From Toxorhynchites rutilus septentrionalis (taxonomy: Eukaryota > Arthropoda > Insecta > Diptera > Culicidae), in contig NC_073746.1 in NCBI RefSeq assembly GCF_029784135.1, positions 260,253,598 to 260,317,597 on the forward strand: a stretch of DNA of 64,000 nt, written 5' to 3'. Made by a program: the position numbers and the translations under genes. This document shows positions 23,956 through 34,131 of the stretch, one piece after another (position 1 is the first letter of the stretch; every line of letters begins with the position of its first letter). The notes below the pieces were generated by a model that saw only the letters and a list, made by a program, of their open reading frames with translations, searched no databases and was not told where the DNA came from.

Positions 23956-25845
23956 ATGGCTACTGGTATTCTCCCGTTACTAGTTGCCATCAGCAACCAA
24001 GCTCCGCTAAACCTTGTGGAAGAGGCTTTCAACAACTTCAGCGCAGAGTATATGTATGGCGATGCAAGTACTCGAATTGCAGGTACCGATGTTTTCTTCG
24101 ATCAGTACGATTTCATAGTGATCGGAGCCGGGACGGGTGGCTGTGTAATGGCCAATCGATTGAGTGAAAATAAGCTGTGGAAGGTGCTTCTGCTGGAAGC
24201 AGGAAAAGAAGAAAATTTTCTACTATCCGTACCGCTTGTAGCGACGCTGAATACGGAGGCTGGTGAGCATTCAAGGTACAATAAAAATGGAAAGCTACTG
24301 ATGTTTATTTTTTACTCAGGATACACCTGGGACTATCAGATAGAACCAATGGATACGGCGTGCCTTGGACTGCCTAATCGCGTGTGTCCCTTGCCCAGAG
24401 GCAAAGGGCTTGGGGGGTCCACTCTTCTGAACTATATGATCTACACCCGCGGCCATCAAATGGATTACGATGAGTTGCTGCAAGCGGGAAACTACGGTTG
24501 GAGTTACGACGATGTTCTGCCATATTTCGAGAAGGGAGAAAAAAGTTATCTGAAAATTTCCCAAAATCCGTATGAATCTTCTTATTTGGACAGTTTTTAC
24601 AATGCCATGGAAGAGATTGGGTATCGAAGAATAGATCCGAATGATAAAATTCAACTAGGTTACTATAAGCTACGAACAACAACCAGCAATGGCAGACGAC
24701 ACAGCGCATCGAGTGCATATCTGTACCCTGTGCGCAACAGGCCAAATCTGCACATTTCTGCAAAATCACACGTTACAAAAATTCTGTTGAATCCGATAAC
24801 CAGATTGGCATATGGCGTTGAATTTATAAAGAACGGCAAGCTCTATCGGATTACCACCAAAAAAGAAGTAATACTTTCAGCGGGTGCTATTAGCTCCCCT
24901 CAACTACTGATGCTATCTGGGATTGGACCGGAAGAACATCTTGCATCTCTATCTATACCAGTGATTAAATCACTTGCTGTTGGCCACAACCTACACGATC
25001 ACTACATCTACAGAAAGCTTGAGTTCCGTCTGAGTAAACCGGTACCGGGTGAATCAACCGCTAGCCTGTTTCAGCAGTACATCACTAATGGTACCGGACC
25101 GTTTTCGCTACCGGTTCGACGTGAAGCCGTGTCGTACATCAAAACACCCGGCTCCAGTTTACCTGGTAATTATCCGGACATCGAAATTTTTGCAGCCACG
25201 TCTTTTGTTAATCGAGAAGATACCGATGTGACTATGCGACTTCTGGGGTTGCCCAATGCAATCAGGGACTCCGATTTCGTGTATAGCTCTGGCGAAGAGA
25301 AAATTCAATTTATTCCATTCTTGATGTGACCAAATAGTCGCGGAAGGATTTCTTTGAAATGCCGAGATCCTTTCGTATATCCGCGAATAGAAGCGAACTA
25401 TCTTGCAGATCCAGATGACGTTAAAACTCTAATCGAGGGCATCAAACTCGCTGTCCAGATAGGAGAATCCCAACATTTTGCCAAGTTTGAACCGACGCTA
25501 GTGTCTGTGCGAGAATGTGAGCATCTCCGTTCAGTGGCAAGTGTTGAAGAGTATTGGAAATGTTGTATTCGATACTACGGTAGTGGAACGTTCCATCAAT
25601 CGGGAACTTGTAAAATGGGTCCCGAGAGTGATCCGATGGCGGTTGTCAATCCATTGCTGCAGGTACATGGAGTTTCGAGCCTTCGTGTGGTAGATGTATC
25701 TGTTTTGCCACAACCAGTGGCCGCTCACACGAACGCGGTTGTGTTTATGATTGCTGAGAAAGCAGCCGATATGGTAAAGATGCATTGGAGCTCGGACCGT
25801 TGTAGAAACGATGGATTTCCTTTCTTTGGGCGATATGATCAGTAA
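23956..25845 (+). pseudogene. GMC oxidoreductase 1 with one in-frame TGA (possible readthrough)
   Basis: This is a GMC-family FAD enzyme (glucose dehydrogenase-like), probably secreted. Exon 1 is 23956-24262, the 57-bp intron runs 24263-24319 (GTGAGC...TACTCAG), and exon 2 is 24320-25845, giving 610 codons. A weak hydrophobic N-terminus is followed by the FAD-binding [12 protein letters not shown] (residues 51-62), GMC signature 1 (RGKGLGGSTLLNY, from 129) and signature 2 ([16 protein letters not shown], from 291). The C-terminal catalytic region has H at 25594 ([10 protein letters not shown]) and AHTN at 25723-25734. The only lesion is TGA at 25327-25329 (codon 439), where the paralogue has Arg; CGA to TGA would explain it. 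The next base is C, a context known to favour readthrough in insects. The frame stays open for 171 more codons. The choice between recent pseudogene, polymorphism, sequencing error and readthrough is unresolved. Confidence 0.85.
24263..24319 (+). other. 57-bp intron of GMC1, in-frame and stop-free
   Basis: Donor GTGAGC and acceptor TTTACTCAG lie at the same phase-1 site as intron 1 of GMC2. The length is a multiple of three and no stop occurs, so an unspliced transcript would only insert 19 residues, but between two conserved blocks. Homology to the paralogue shows that removal is the normal state. Confidence 0.85.
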
Positions 25846-25919
25846 GCAGAAATAGGATTGTTCTAGATGCACTTTTTAGCTAGAATGTATCCAGGTAACC
25901 ATAAAGCATTAGCATTGGC

Positions 25920-26640
25920 ACATTCTGTCAAATATATACCGGGAATTCGTTTTTTTAAATAAATGAAGCAACACACTTTTTCAAACGAACAATTCAGTCA
26001 TGGAAACACTATTTAAAGCTGTATTCAGGAATTGCCTTCAGTTTACGCAGCGAATTCGATTTTAACACTTTGACGTCCGCACGATTTGTAAAAAAAATAT
26101 TCGCTTGGCGCCGGCAGCACTTATTCGGATTACCTGGCTTGTCGCCGCCCGTTCTTGACATTATCGGGAAATTATAAATTGTTAAGTTTCACTAATCTCA
26201 TCGATATTTTTCATAAGTTCTCAACCCTGTTGCCCTACTTTCATGACATTTCGATGATATGCATACGTAAATATTACAAACCTGTCAATATTCCCCCCAC
26301 TATATGCCCGTGCGGGTAATCATCGAAAAAATGTTCTACTTTTCGGTCTGTTTTTATTCTAATAAAAACAATGAAAAACATTCGGACGACTAAATCGAAA
26401 AACAGTGTATTGAAATGCAAGAAACTGCATTTAAGCTTGGAGAAACATGAGTTTCGAAAGATGAAATTGAAGTTCTTCTTAATATGTCCGTATTTCGCCA
26501 CCTCCCCTATTTATAAAAATATAAAAATTGTTGGGCGTGTGTAAGTAATTGTTACCTAAACAAAACCCCAACAGTACGTAACCACTGTGGTGTCGCCGGA
26601 CGCCAAAGTGTTAATGTCTTCAATGCTTGTTTAATATTGC
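25920..26640 (-). mobile_element. Mariner 3' fragment split by a piggyBac-type MITE
   Basis: The left terminal repeat ACATTCTGTCAAATATATAC begins near 25920. The C-terminal coding remnant continues to 26061 (AATTGCCTTCAGTTTACGCA, reversed coding for LRELKAIPE-like residues) and resumes at 26615 (TGTCTTCAATGCT). The same sequence is continuous at 30692-30890. The interruption is the MITE at 26066-26610. Confidence 0.75.
26066..26610. mobile_element. piggyBac-type MITE with TTAA duplication
   Basis: TTAA is present at both sides (26062-26065 and 26611-26614). The termini CACTTTGACGTCCG and CGGACGCCAAAGTG are inverted repeats with one mismatch. No transposase is encoded. It lies inside a mariner remnant that reads through when the MITE and one TTAA are removed. 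A partial copy of its right half is at 53775-53910. Confidence 0.85.
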
Positions 26641-26958
26641 GTAATCACACGTCTTTAATTAATAATTATCATTCTTTTTCCTTTAGCTCGATTCGTAGGA
26701 TATAAGAATTTTAGGTTAAGCTCAAATAATAGTCTTAGTTAATTGATATGTGTTCTATAATAGAATTTAAATTTTTAATACAATAGTCGTAGGATTTTAA
26801 CTTGTTTTCCTTACTGTGGTATGCTCAATAATTTTCAAAAATTATTTTTACGTTAGAAACCAATTTTAGAATAATCAATTCAGTTACAATGTACTGCACG
26901 TTTTACGCATTGAGATCACCTCTATTCCTTTTATTATAACCAATAGATCACTGTTCCC
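26640..26958. other. No recognised gene
   Basis: AT-rich sequence between the mariner fragment and the BEL/Pao remnant; I see no feature to support. Confidence 0.4.
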
Positions 26959-29800
26959 CTATCTATCTGTCATTATACAGCATGGGAGTACGGCTTGATT
27001 GGGGGCACAGATATCTGAGGAACGACGCAACACCGAGGGGTCGTAACACTCACTTGGTGCAAGGCCATAATACACGAACTTTGCTCTGCTCAGTGAACTG
27101 ACGACCTCGACATGAAGAGTCCGAATCGTTAGGAACGTCACAACGACTCCAATCGTCCCAAAAAAAAATCTACGTTAACGCGAGAGAATGGTCTGCTGAA
27201 CGCAGCAACCTGGCTTGGGGAAGCTCAGCCATTTCTGGTGGTTCCGAAACTATTGTCACCTGTATCTCATCTTGCAAAGCGTTCGTCTCAAACGTGGAAT
27301 ACAAAATCTGCTTCGTACTTCATTCGCAACCGTTGCATAGTTCCGATAATGATACCTTTCATGGAAATTGGAAAGCACTAGATGTGTGACGGGATGATCA
27401 CCGGGTAATATGATTGGATACTTTTCATTTGGAAATAGAAATATACATTTCGTAGCCCTGCTGTTCATTCGCAAAAGGTTTTCATAGTCTAAAAAGGATT
27501 TAGATTGTGAATACTACTGTGATTTGCAACCTGTGTTAACCGTTTTCATTCATTGTTAGAACGTCGCAATATTCTTAGTTCCTCTGCGTGAACGTCCTGC
27601 TGCGCTTGACAGTACGCTTGACCGATTCCTTCGTCAGTTGTATCCCTAATAACGTTACTTTCAGGCCAGCTTTGCTCCGGCCTCTTAAGAAATTCTGCCC
27701 TTTGAACCAGCGAATCTTCAGCTTCAACTTCAACTGAATCCGATTCCATTCTTCGGCGTCGGTAGCTTCCAGAACATCGCTTACTCTTGCTGCAAGATAC
27801 TAGCTGTAACGGCGGTGGTCGGATCGCGGCCAGCACAAAACATTCCGGAAATCAGACCAGAAAAAGTGCTCTGGAATCTGAATGGAAAGCGAATTGTAAA
27901 AAGTTTTTTAATAAGAGCGCTACAATTTTTTTTTAAATAAAACAAAAACGGCTTTGGATATCAATGAAATTCTTTATTCATGTGAAAGTATATTTGATGC
28001 CATTATGTATGGAACTCGATTTCTTCGGCCGATACTGCTGCATTTTCACGTTCGATATTCGTTCGTAATTCATCAATCGGCGCTGGCTTGTTGGCATAGA
28101 CCATAGACTTGACGTAGCCCCACAGGATATAGTCTAACGGCGTCAAATCGCACGACCAAGGTGGCCAATTGACTGGGCAATTTCGTGAGATAACGCGCTC
28201 ACCAAACTTGGTTAGCAATAAATCGATTGTTAAATTCGCTGTGTGGCTTGTGGCGCCGTCCTGTTGAAACCATATATTGTCCAAGCCCATATCATCCACT
28301 TCGGATCAAAAATATTCGGTTATCATTGAACGGTAGCGATTCCCATTCACAGTAACGTGCCGATCTTAATCCTCCCGTAAGAAGTACGGCCCAATGACGC
28401 CGCCGGACCATATACCGCACCAAACCGTATTTTTCTCGGGATGCAATGGTGACTCATGGAGTACGTGTGGATTGCTGCTTGACCAATAACGCATATTTTG
28501 CTTATTGACGAAGCCATTCAGCCAGGAATGAGCCTCATCGCTAAAGATGATTTTTCGATGAAAATCCGGATCATTTTCAAGTTGTTGCTCAGCCCAATTC
28601 ACGAACATACGACGCTTCTGATGGTCAAGCGGCGCCAAATTCGCCACAACGACGTCACAGAGATGCCCAACACTTGAGAACGATGTGTGAGAGACTGATT
28701 TGGGTCTTCCTCAATTGATGCGCTAGCGGCAGCAATTTTCTCGGCACTACGGGCACTTCTTTGTCTCACTGGCACGGGTATGTTTTGTGCCTGTGGATTT
28801 AAATGTTTCCACTAGACGCTCAATTGTTGATCTAGCAGGACTATTATGAAGACCATAAATTGGCCATAGCGCTCTTAAAGTTCAGGCCATTGATTCCGAA
28901 TTTCGGTGGTAAATTTCAATAATCTCGACTAGTTGTTGGATCGTATATCTTTCCAAATAGCAAACCTTTCTGAAGAGAAATGTCAAGAGAGCGGGAAACA
29001 ATATGGGTCGTTTGCTGTCCCTATCGGTCTACTTTTGTAGCGTCCTTATTGAAATACCCTTTATATAGTGCTTGCTAGCCTCGTTCCGATAGCTGCAGCC
29101 TGGAGCTCTGATCGTGGCACCTTAGAGGAACTACGCGGGTTTTCGTACCAACCAGTGCGCAATATACCAAACCATCCTCTTCGAAGCGCAGAAATACAAC
29201 CGCTGGCATGCCATTGCCACACGCGTCCACAAAGGTATGCACGTGGATTCGGGTTCGATCCCCGATCATCGTTGTGTGATACTAAATTAAAATAAAGTTC
29301 TTCTCTTTGGTAGGTTCTAGGGGACACTAGTGGAGTTGGTGGTCCAATTCCTTATTTTGTAGTCCCCTTGGTCGTGACGCGAATAAACGGCCTTCGCGAG
29401 CTGAATGGCTTCTTTTTCTGTCTCAGTGCTTCCCACATAGTGGTTCTTAGTTATAGCCACTGTTGCTGCTGGATACTCTGCCGCAAAACGCTGGGTGTTA
29501 TGATTTTTCATGAACTGTGCCGTGGTTGGCGATGAACGTGCTCCAAAAATCATTACCTCAATGACGAACGAGCTCGGCTCTTCCTGTTCAGTATCATCCC
29601 ACCATAGAAAGAGTTGATAGAACTGATCGACGGGTCGAATTCCTATCTGGAGAATCACCTCGCGAATATCTCCGCACATAGCGATACGATGTTCTAAGAA
29701 TTGTAGTAGGACTTTTTCGGCATAATGTGAACGCGCCTTAACATTCATCTGAGAATGATGTCTACTTTGGCTGGAGGCTTTACTATCTATTGCACACTTA
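26959..29800 (-). mobile_element. BEL/Pao LTR-retrotransposon pol remnant
   Basis: Minus-strand pieces occur in pol order. RT lies at about 29745-29317 (CGDIREVILQIGIRPVDQFY, SSFVIEVMIFGARSSP; the YVDD box is reduced to YVGS). The region after RNase H is at 27836-27546 (AEFLKRPEQSWPE). The integrase zinc-binding part is at 27474-27256 (LPGDHPVTHLVLSNFHERYH, RSRFCIPRLRRTL). The start of the integrase core is at 27141-26959 (TFLTIRTLHVEVVSSLS). Frames are broken and neither LTR was recognised. A Tc1/mariner element (27899-29061) interrupts it. The loss of the catalytic DD and the gaps make it inactive. Confidence 0.85.
27899..29061 (-). mobile_element. Tc1/mariner element with damaged transposase
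   Basis: TA flanks both ends (27897-27898 and 29062-29063), and the terminal repeats share AATAAG-(A/G)-(A/G)CGCTACAA. The minus-strand transposase is in one frame from 28647 to 28003 except for TAA and TGA stops between 28368 and 28305. It shows IFSDEAHSWLNG (first D), NIWFQQDGATSHTA (second D) and SCDLTPLDYILWGYVKS (third D, about 36 residues later). The N-terminal HTH part (28650-29030) is out of frame. It was probably inserted after the BEL element had settled. A scrap of a relative is at 20826-21100. Confidence 0.85.
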
Positions 29801-29836
29801 CTCAAGCGTTGAGTAGAACCTTTTTTATGTCTCCGG

Positions 29837-30010
29837 TTCATTTTTCGTGTGGGCAGTGCACGTTAATGATGTTGGGGTTGGAAAATCGGTTTTTGATTCT
29901 CAACCTGCGTAAGCGATCGTTTATCGGATTCCACTGGATCACGTGTCGTTGCTTTTTGCCCATCAGGATAAAACGGGTGCCAAACTTGTTGGTTGGGCCG
30001 CCGCTTTGGT
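29837..30010 (-). pseudogene. RTE-type endonuclease fragment
   Basis: Minus translation gives MGKKQRHVIQWNPINDRLRR, then LRIKNRFSNPNIINVHCPHE. This matches the start of RTE-clade endonucleases, where the NVHxP segment lies next to the active site. A stop follows (HEK-stop). It ends near the BEL RT, and the junction is unresolved. Confidence 0.75.
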
Positions 30011-30691
30011 AATAAGTGGTATCACATCTCCAATTCCTGCTCGTCTGCCGTCCTGCCTAGCAACGTATGGAAAGACACCAACATGGAGTTTGTTTAACTA
30101 CCGATCCAATAACCAAATAATAATTTGTTTCTGATAAACTACCGATCCAATAATCAACGTCAGAGCAATGAGGTCATCAAGTTCGTAGTGAATCCTAGTA
30201 TACCTCTGAGATGGAGATAGTTTCCTAAGGGTAGTGGAAAGAGAAATGTTGCCACGTAGAAGGGGAGCTTGGAATCGTCAACATTTCTTCACATGTATTG
30301 TTCCAAAGTACGAATAATAGTATATAGGCGGCATGCCGTTTTTACATATTGATTCCAATGTCACGTATATGGCAACAAAAATGACTACCGTGAATATGAA
30401 TTGAAAATTTTCACTAAAAGTTAAATATTGTGGATATTGGATACGAAAATTTTGAATACACCATACTTCTTCGTATGAAGAATTGTTACGACCTGCTAAG
30501 GGGACGTACTTGCTAGATAATGTTTTAGCAATCGCAGTATACACTACCATAACAACGTGGACAGGATCGTGCATCGACAATAGGATTCAACATTGTTAAT
30601 TGAAAAACTCAATACATCGATCATATTGAGATGATTTTGCATGCTAAGGTGAATTAGCCAATGTTTACTTCAATATTAAGTTTGATTTACA
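30011..30691. other. No recognised gene
   Basis: A 100-codon minus frame (30278-30580) has hydrophobic stretches but no motif and is probably chance. Nothing else is supported. Confidence 0.4.
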
Positions 30692-31045
30692 TTCTGTCAA
30701 TTATATACCGGTTCTTGAAGAAAATGCATGATTTATCACCTAAAATTATATTATCGCCTTCAAAATAGGCTCCTTCTGAAGTAATACACTTTTTCCCACG
30801 AACAACCCAGTAATTGGAACACCTTCTATAGCTGTATTCAGGAATTGCTTTTACGTAGCGAATTCGTTTCTATGTCTTCAATGCTGTCAAAACGGGTTCC
30901 ACGAAGCGGTAATTTTACTCGTTTGCATGCCTTACTCGTACACCCATGCGTTGGATCAACGAGGGATCAAACATTTTTGAAGAAAATAATCAAACTCTTC
31001 TGGCACTAGTCGACTTTTTTCATGCCCAAACCATGAACAAAAATA
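30692..31045 (-). mobile_element. Mariner 3' fragment
   Basis: The terminal repeat ACATTCTGTCAATTATATAC starts near 30692. The reversed coding sequence (GCCTTCAAAATAGGCTCCTT, AATTGCTTTTACGTAGCGAA, TGTCTTCAATGCTGTCAAAA) corresponds to the transposase C-terminus and matches 39893-40070 and 25930-26061. The ATGCCCAAACCATGAACAAA stretch near 31023 matches 42363. Confidence 0.75.
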
Positions 31046-31426
31046 TGATTCTGCCTCCCAAAATCGCGTCCAAATTACGGTTACAACGAACCCGTATCGA
31101 GTTTGTCTCGTGTTTTAAACCGTTGCTACTTGTCTTATGACTTTCACTTATCTCGGAAATGGAAACCTAGTTCTCGGGAAGTCTATAAAGGATACCCTTT
31201 TCATGTTTGTCACAGAGTGGTCTGTGACAAGTTCGATTCCAAAATCCAATTTTATCCGTGTTTGCAACCCGTAAAAAAGTATTCATTATTCAAATGACAA
31301 AATAAAAAAACAATTGTGACTAGAATAGCTTAATAAGTTAATCTAAATTTCCTATAATAAGATCTAATGGGTAGTCTTATTCTGGAGCTGTTTACCCTAG
31401 GCGCTGAACTAGTTCCATGACTGTCG

Positions 31427-33395
31427 TTAACTGTCTACATTGTTGGCCCACGTTCTTTTTATCATATCGGCTGCCTTTTCACCGATCATAAACACCACTC
31501 CGTTGGTATGAGCTGAAGGTAGTGTTGGTATAATTGACGCGTCAGCAACGCGCAGATTGCGAACACCATGGATTCTAAGCTCCGGATCAACAACTGCGTT
31601 TGAATCGCTAGATGGTCCCATTTTGCATGTACCAGACTGAAATAGGAAATAAAGGTATTTTTCAATGATACTCGAGTACAAAATACAGCCATATTTCATA
31701 CTTGGTGCTGAATACTTGCTCCAACCTGCCGTAAGCAGCACTTCCAGTATTCATCACTGCGAAAACGCTCGCCTTCGCAGCCATGGAAAGGAACGGCGAG
31801 CAGTTTGGATCCGTACGATCCAAAACTTGGGGATTCACCTATCTGTACAGCCAGTTTAATCCCCTCGATCATAGTGGACATATCCTTGGGATGGTCGAAG
31901 TAGTTTCCTTCCATCCGAGGCCATTGGAACGGATTGGTGCTTTTCAAGTACACACGACCACGGCTTCGTGGTCTCATCAACACTGGAGCGATTCCGAATG
32001 CATGCTTGCCCCTTGCCGTACCGTAGGTTTTTCGATAGAATTCCTTTGTCATTCCGAAAGTATGGCGCAGTGATCCCGACTCGTCATTGTTAACCGCGCC
32101 GGTTCCCAGCACGAATTCCATATCCGGATAATCCGTCGGCAAATCGGAGTTATTGATTTTAACGAAGGCGATGCCCTCAGCACCTCCTGGCACCGTAAAT
32201 GGTCCTTTCCTGTTGAGTGCATAGTTGAGAAAATTCTCAGGTCGCCTCATATCCTGCTCTCTTATGGTAACTGGTTTATTTACAGTGAATACGAGCCCCG
32301 ACAGAGTAGCATGGTCTTGCAGATTATACCCGACTTTCAAATCTTGTATAACCGGGATCCCCAATGACTCGAGGTGGTCACGTGGTCCGATCCCCGACAA
32401 CATTAGCAGTTGTGGCGATCCAATGGCTCCTGCTGAAAGAATTACTTCTTTAGTGACCTTGATCTGGTATCGCTGCTTGTTCTTCATGATTTCAACTCCA
32501 TACGCCGATTTTGTATTCGGATCGATGAGTATTTTGGTCGCCCATGATTTCATGGAAATATGTAAATTGTTGCGATTTGCTACTGGTCGGAGGTATGCTC
32601 TAGCAGCACTGCATCGCTCGCTGTTTTTCATCGTTGCGAGAACTTTGTAGAAGCCAAGTTGAGTTTCATCGTTGGGGGAAATCTGCTTATAACCCAGGGC
32701 CTGGCCAGCCTCAATATATTTTCTTAGCAAAGGTGTTTCATAAGAACTGTGTTCAATGTGCAGATAACCTTTGGGATTAGGCTTTTGACCTTTGATTTTC
32801 TCAGCCTTTTCAAAGTATTTTACAACGTTTTTGTAGCTCCATCCGGTGTTACCAGTTTCTTCCCACTCGTCAAAATCCCGCTTATGTCCTCTGCCGTACA
32901 GCAGAAAGTTGATGAGACTGGTCCCGCCCAACCCACGGCCCTTTGGCCAATAGCAAACTCCCCCTTCTAAGCCTTTGCAAGCGTTTTGCATCGGTTCCGA
33001 GCGGTATCCCCAGCTGAATCCTTTGAAAAAAAAACAACAATAGTTATTCATTGCATGGCATTGCAACATATTGTTTGACTGCACTTACTTGTGGCTGTTG
33101 TTAAGCCTGCTGTCAGCGGAATATTGGCCACCAGATTCTCTTCCCTACCCACCTCGAGCAACAGCACGTTCCAGTTTTTGTTCTCACTCAAACGATTAGC
33201 CACCACCGAACCACCGGATCCTGCTCCAATCACTATGAAATCGTACTCCTTGCGGAACTCGGCTATGTCCGGAATACCGGCACTTCCGTTGCCATACAGA
33301 AACATCAAACTGAGGTTGTCGAATATATTCTGGAGCGGAGTGTTGCTTCTGGTGGTATTGATGGCGAATAGCAGTAGAAATAGTTGAAGGAACAC
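31427..33395 (-). CDS. GMC oxidoreductase 2 (start codon unresolved)
   Basis: This is a paralogue of the enzyme at 23956. The exons on minus are 33395-33089, 33020-31702 and 31636-31427. Intron 1 (33088-33021, GTAAGT...TTCAAAG, phase 1) is shared with GMC1; intron 2 (31701-31637, GTATGA...TTTCAG, phase 0) is absent from GMC1. The joined frame is 612 codons with no internal stop. It keeps the FAD motif [12 protein letters not shown], signature 1 ([13 protein letters not shown]), signature 2 ([16 protein letters not shown]), [11 protein letters not shown] across intron 2, and [18 protein letters not shown]. The N-terminus ([11 protein letters not shown]) is a likely signal peptide. The position of the GMC1 ATG is GTG here (33395-33393), preceded by TTCCAG, with a TAA upstream in frame and no ATG. 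Either the start is lost or non-AUG, or an upstream exon joins here. The first in-frame ATG (codon 32) would remove the signal peptide. Confidence 0.9.
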
Positions 33396-33486
33396 CTGGA
33401 AGGTTGGTAGGATAGATTTGTGACAAAGGAATTTAAGAAACTTGATAAATTAATATAATGGGTTTTCTCCGTTATGAGTACAGAAT

Positions 33487-33495
33487 CTTTTTATA
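33487..33495 (-). promoter_or_regulatory. TATA box of GMC2
   Basis: TATAAAAAG on minus, about 92 bp before the GTG that aligns with the GMC1 start. Transcription would begin near 33457-33465. No ATG occurs between this TATA and the GTG. The LINE 3' end lies only about 110 bp further upstream. Confidence 0.6.
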
Positions 33496-34131
33496 TTGAC
33501 CACACAATTGTGACCCAGGGCATCTAATGACTCTGACAGCGGAGAGGAGAGTGAACTTTGAATATTTTAACCGTTTCAATACTATTCTTGAAATTTTCCT
33601 CATGTTTTTTTTTTTTTTTTTTTTATCCAAAATATATATTTTTATTAAGGCTCATATGGCGTCAACCTGACGGGGCCGGGAGTTCAATTTCGACAATGTT
33701 TGCCTTATAACTATGTTAGTAATATGTAACCGATTACTCGCGGTTGGCTCGAGGTTAGTATTACAAGTGTTTTCGTAATTGTGATGTTGCTGTCTTCAAT
33801 GATCTGTACCTGTGCCCGACACGGGATACTTCCTATTGGGATGCAGCTGACCATTAATCAGCAACGCCCCCCTTGTCTGTACCCCATATCTAGCGTGGTG
33901 CGTCTTCTCGAGGAATCCAGGATAGAATGGTCACTAGCCGGCGCAATCATCAGCTCGTGTAGAGTTGTCATGAGCGGTACAATCTTTGGCTTTTGTTGAA
34001 TCATCAGTGGACTGCACAACCTTTGGCCCGTGTATCTGTAAAGAGTGTGTGTATGTATTGCCGCGACTAAGTAAAAGTTTATAGATCGAATAGGAGGGAT
34101 ACGAAACAGGGACACAACGAAGGAAAAATCA

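Noticed and set aside
31665..33426. Plus-strand frames and alternative minus frames across GMC2
   Set aside because: Shadows of the GMC2 exons, whose frame is fixed by homology and splice sites.
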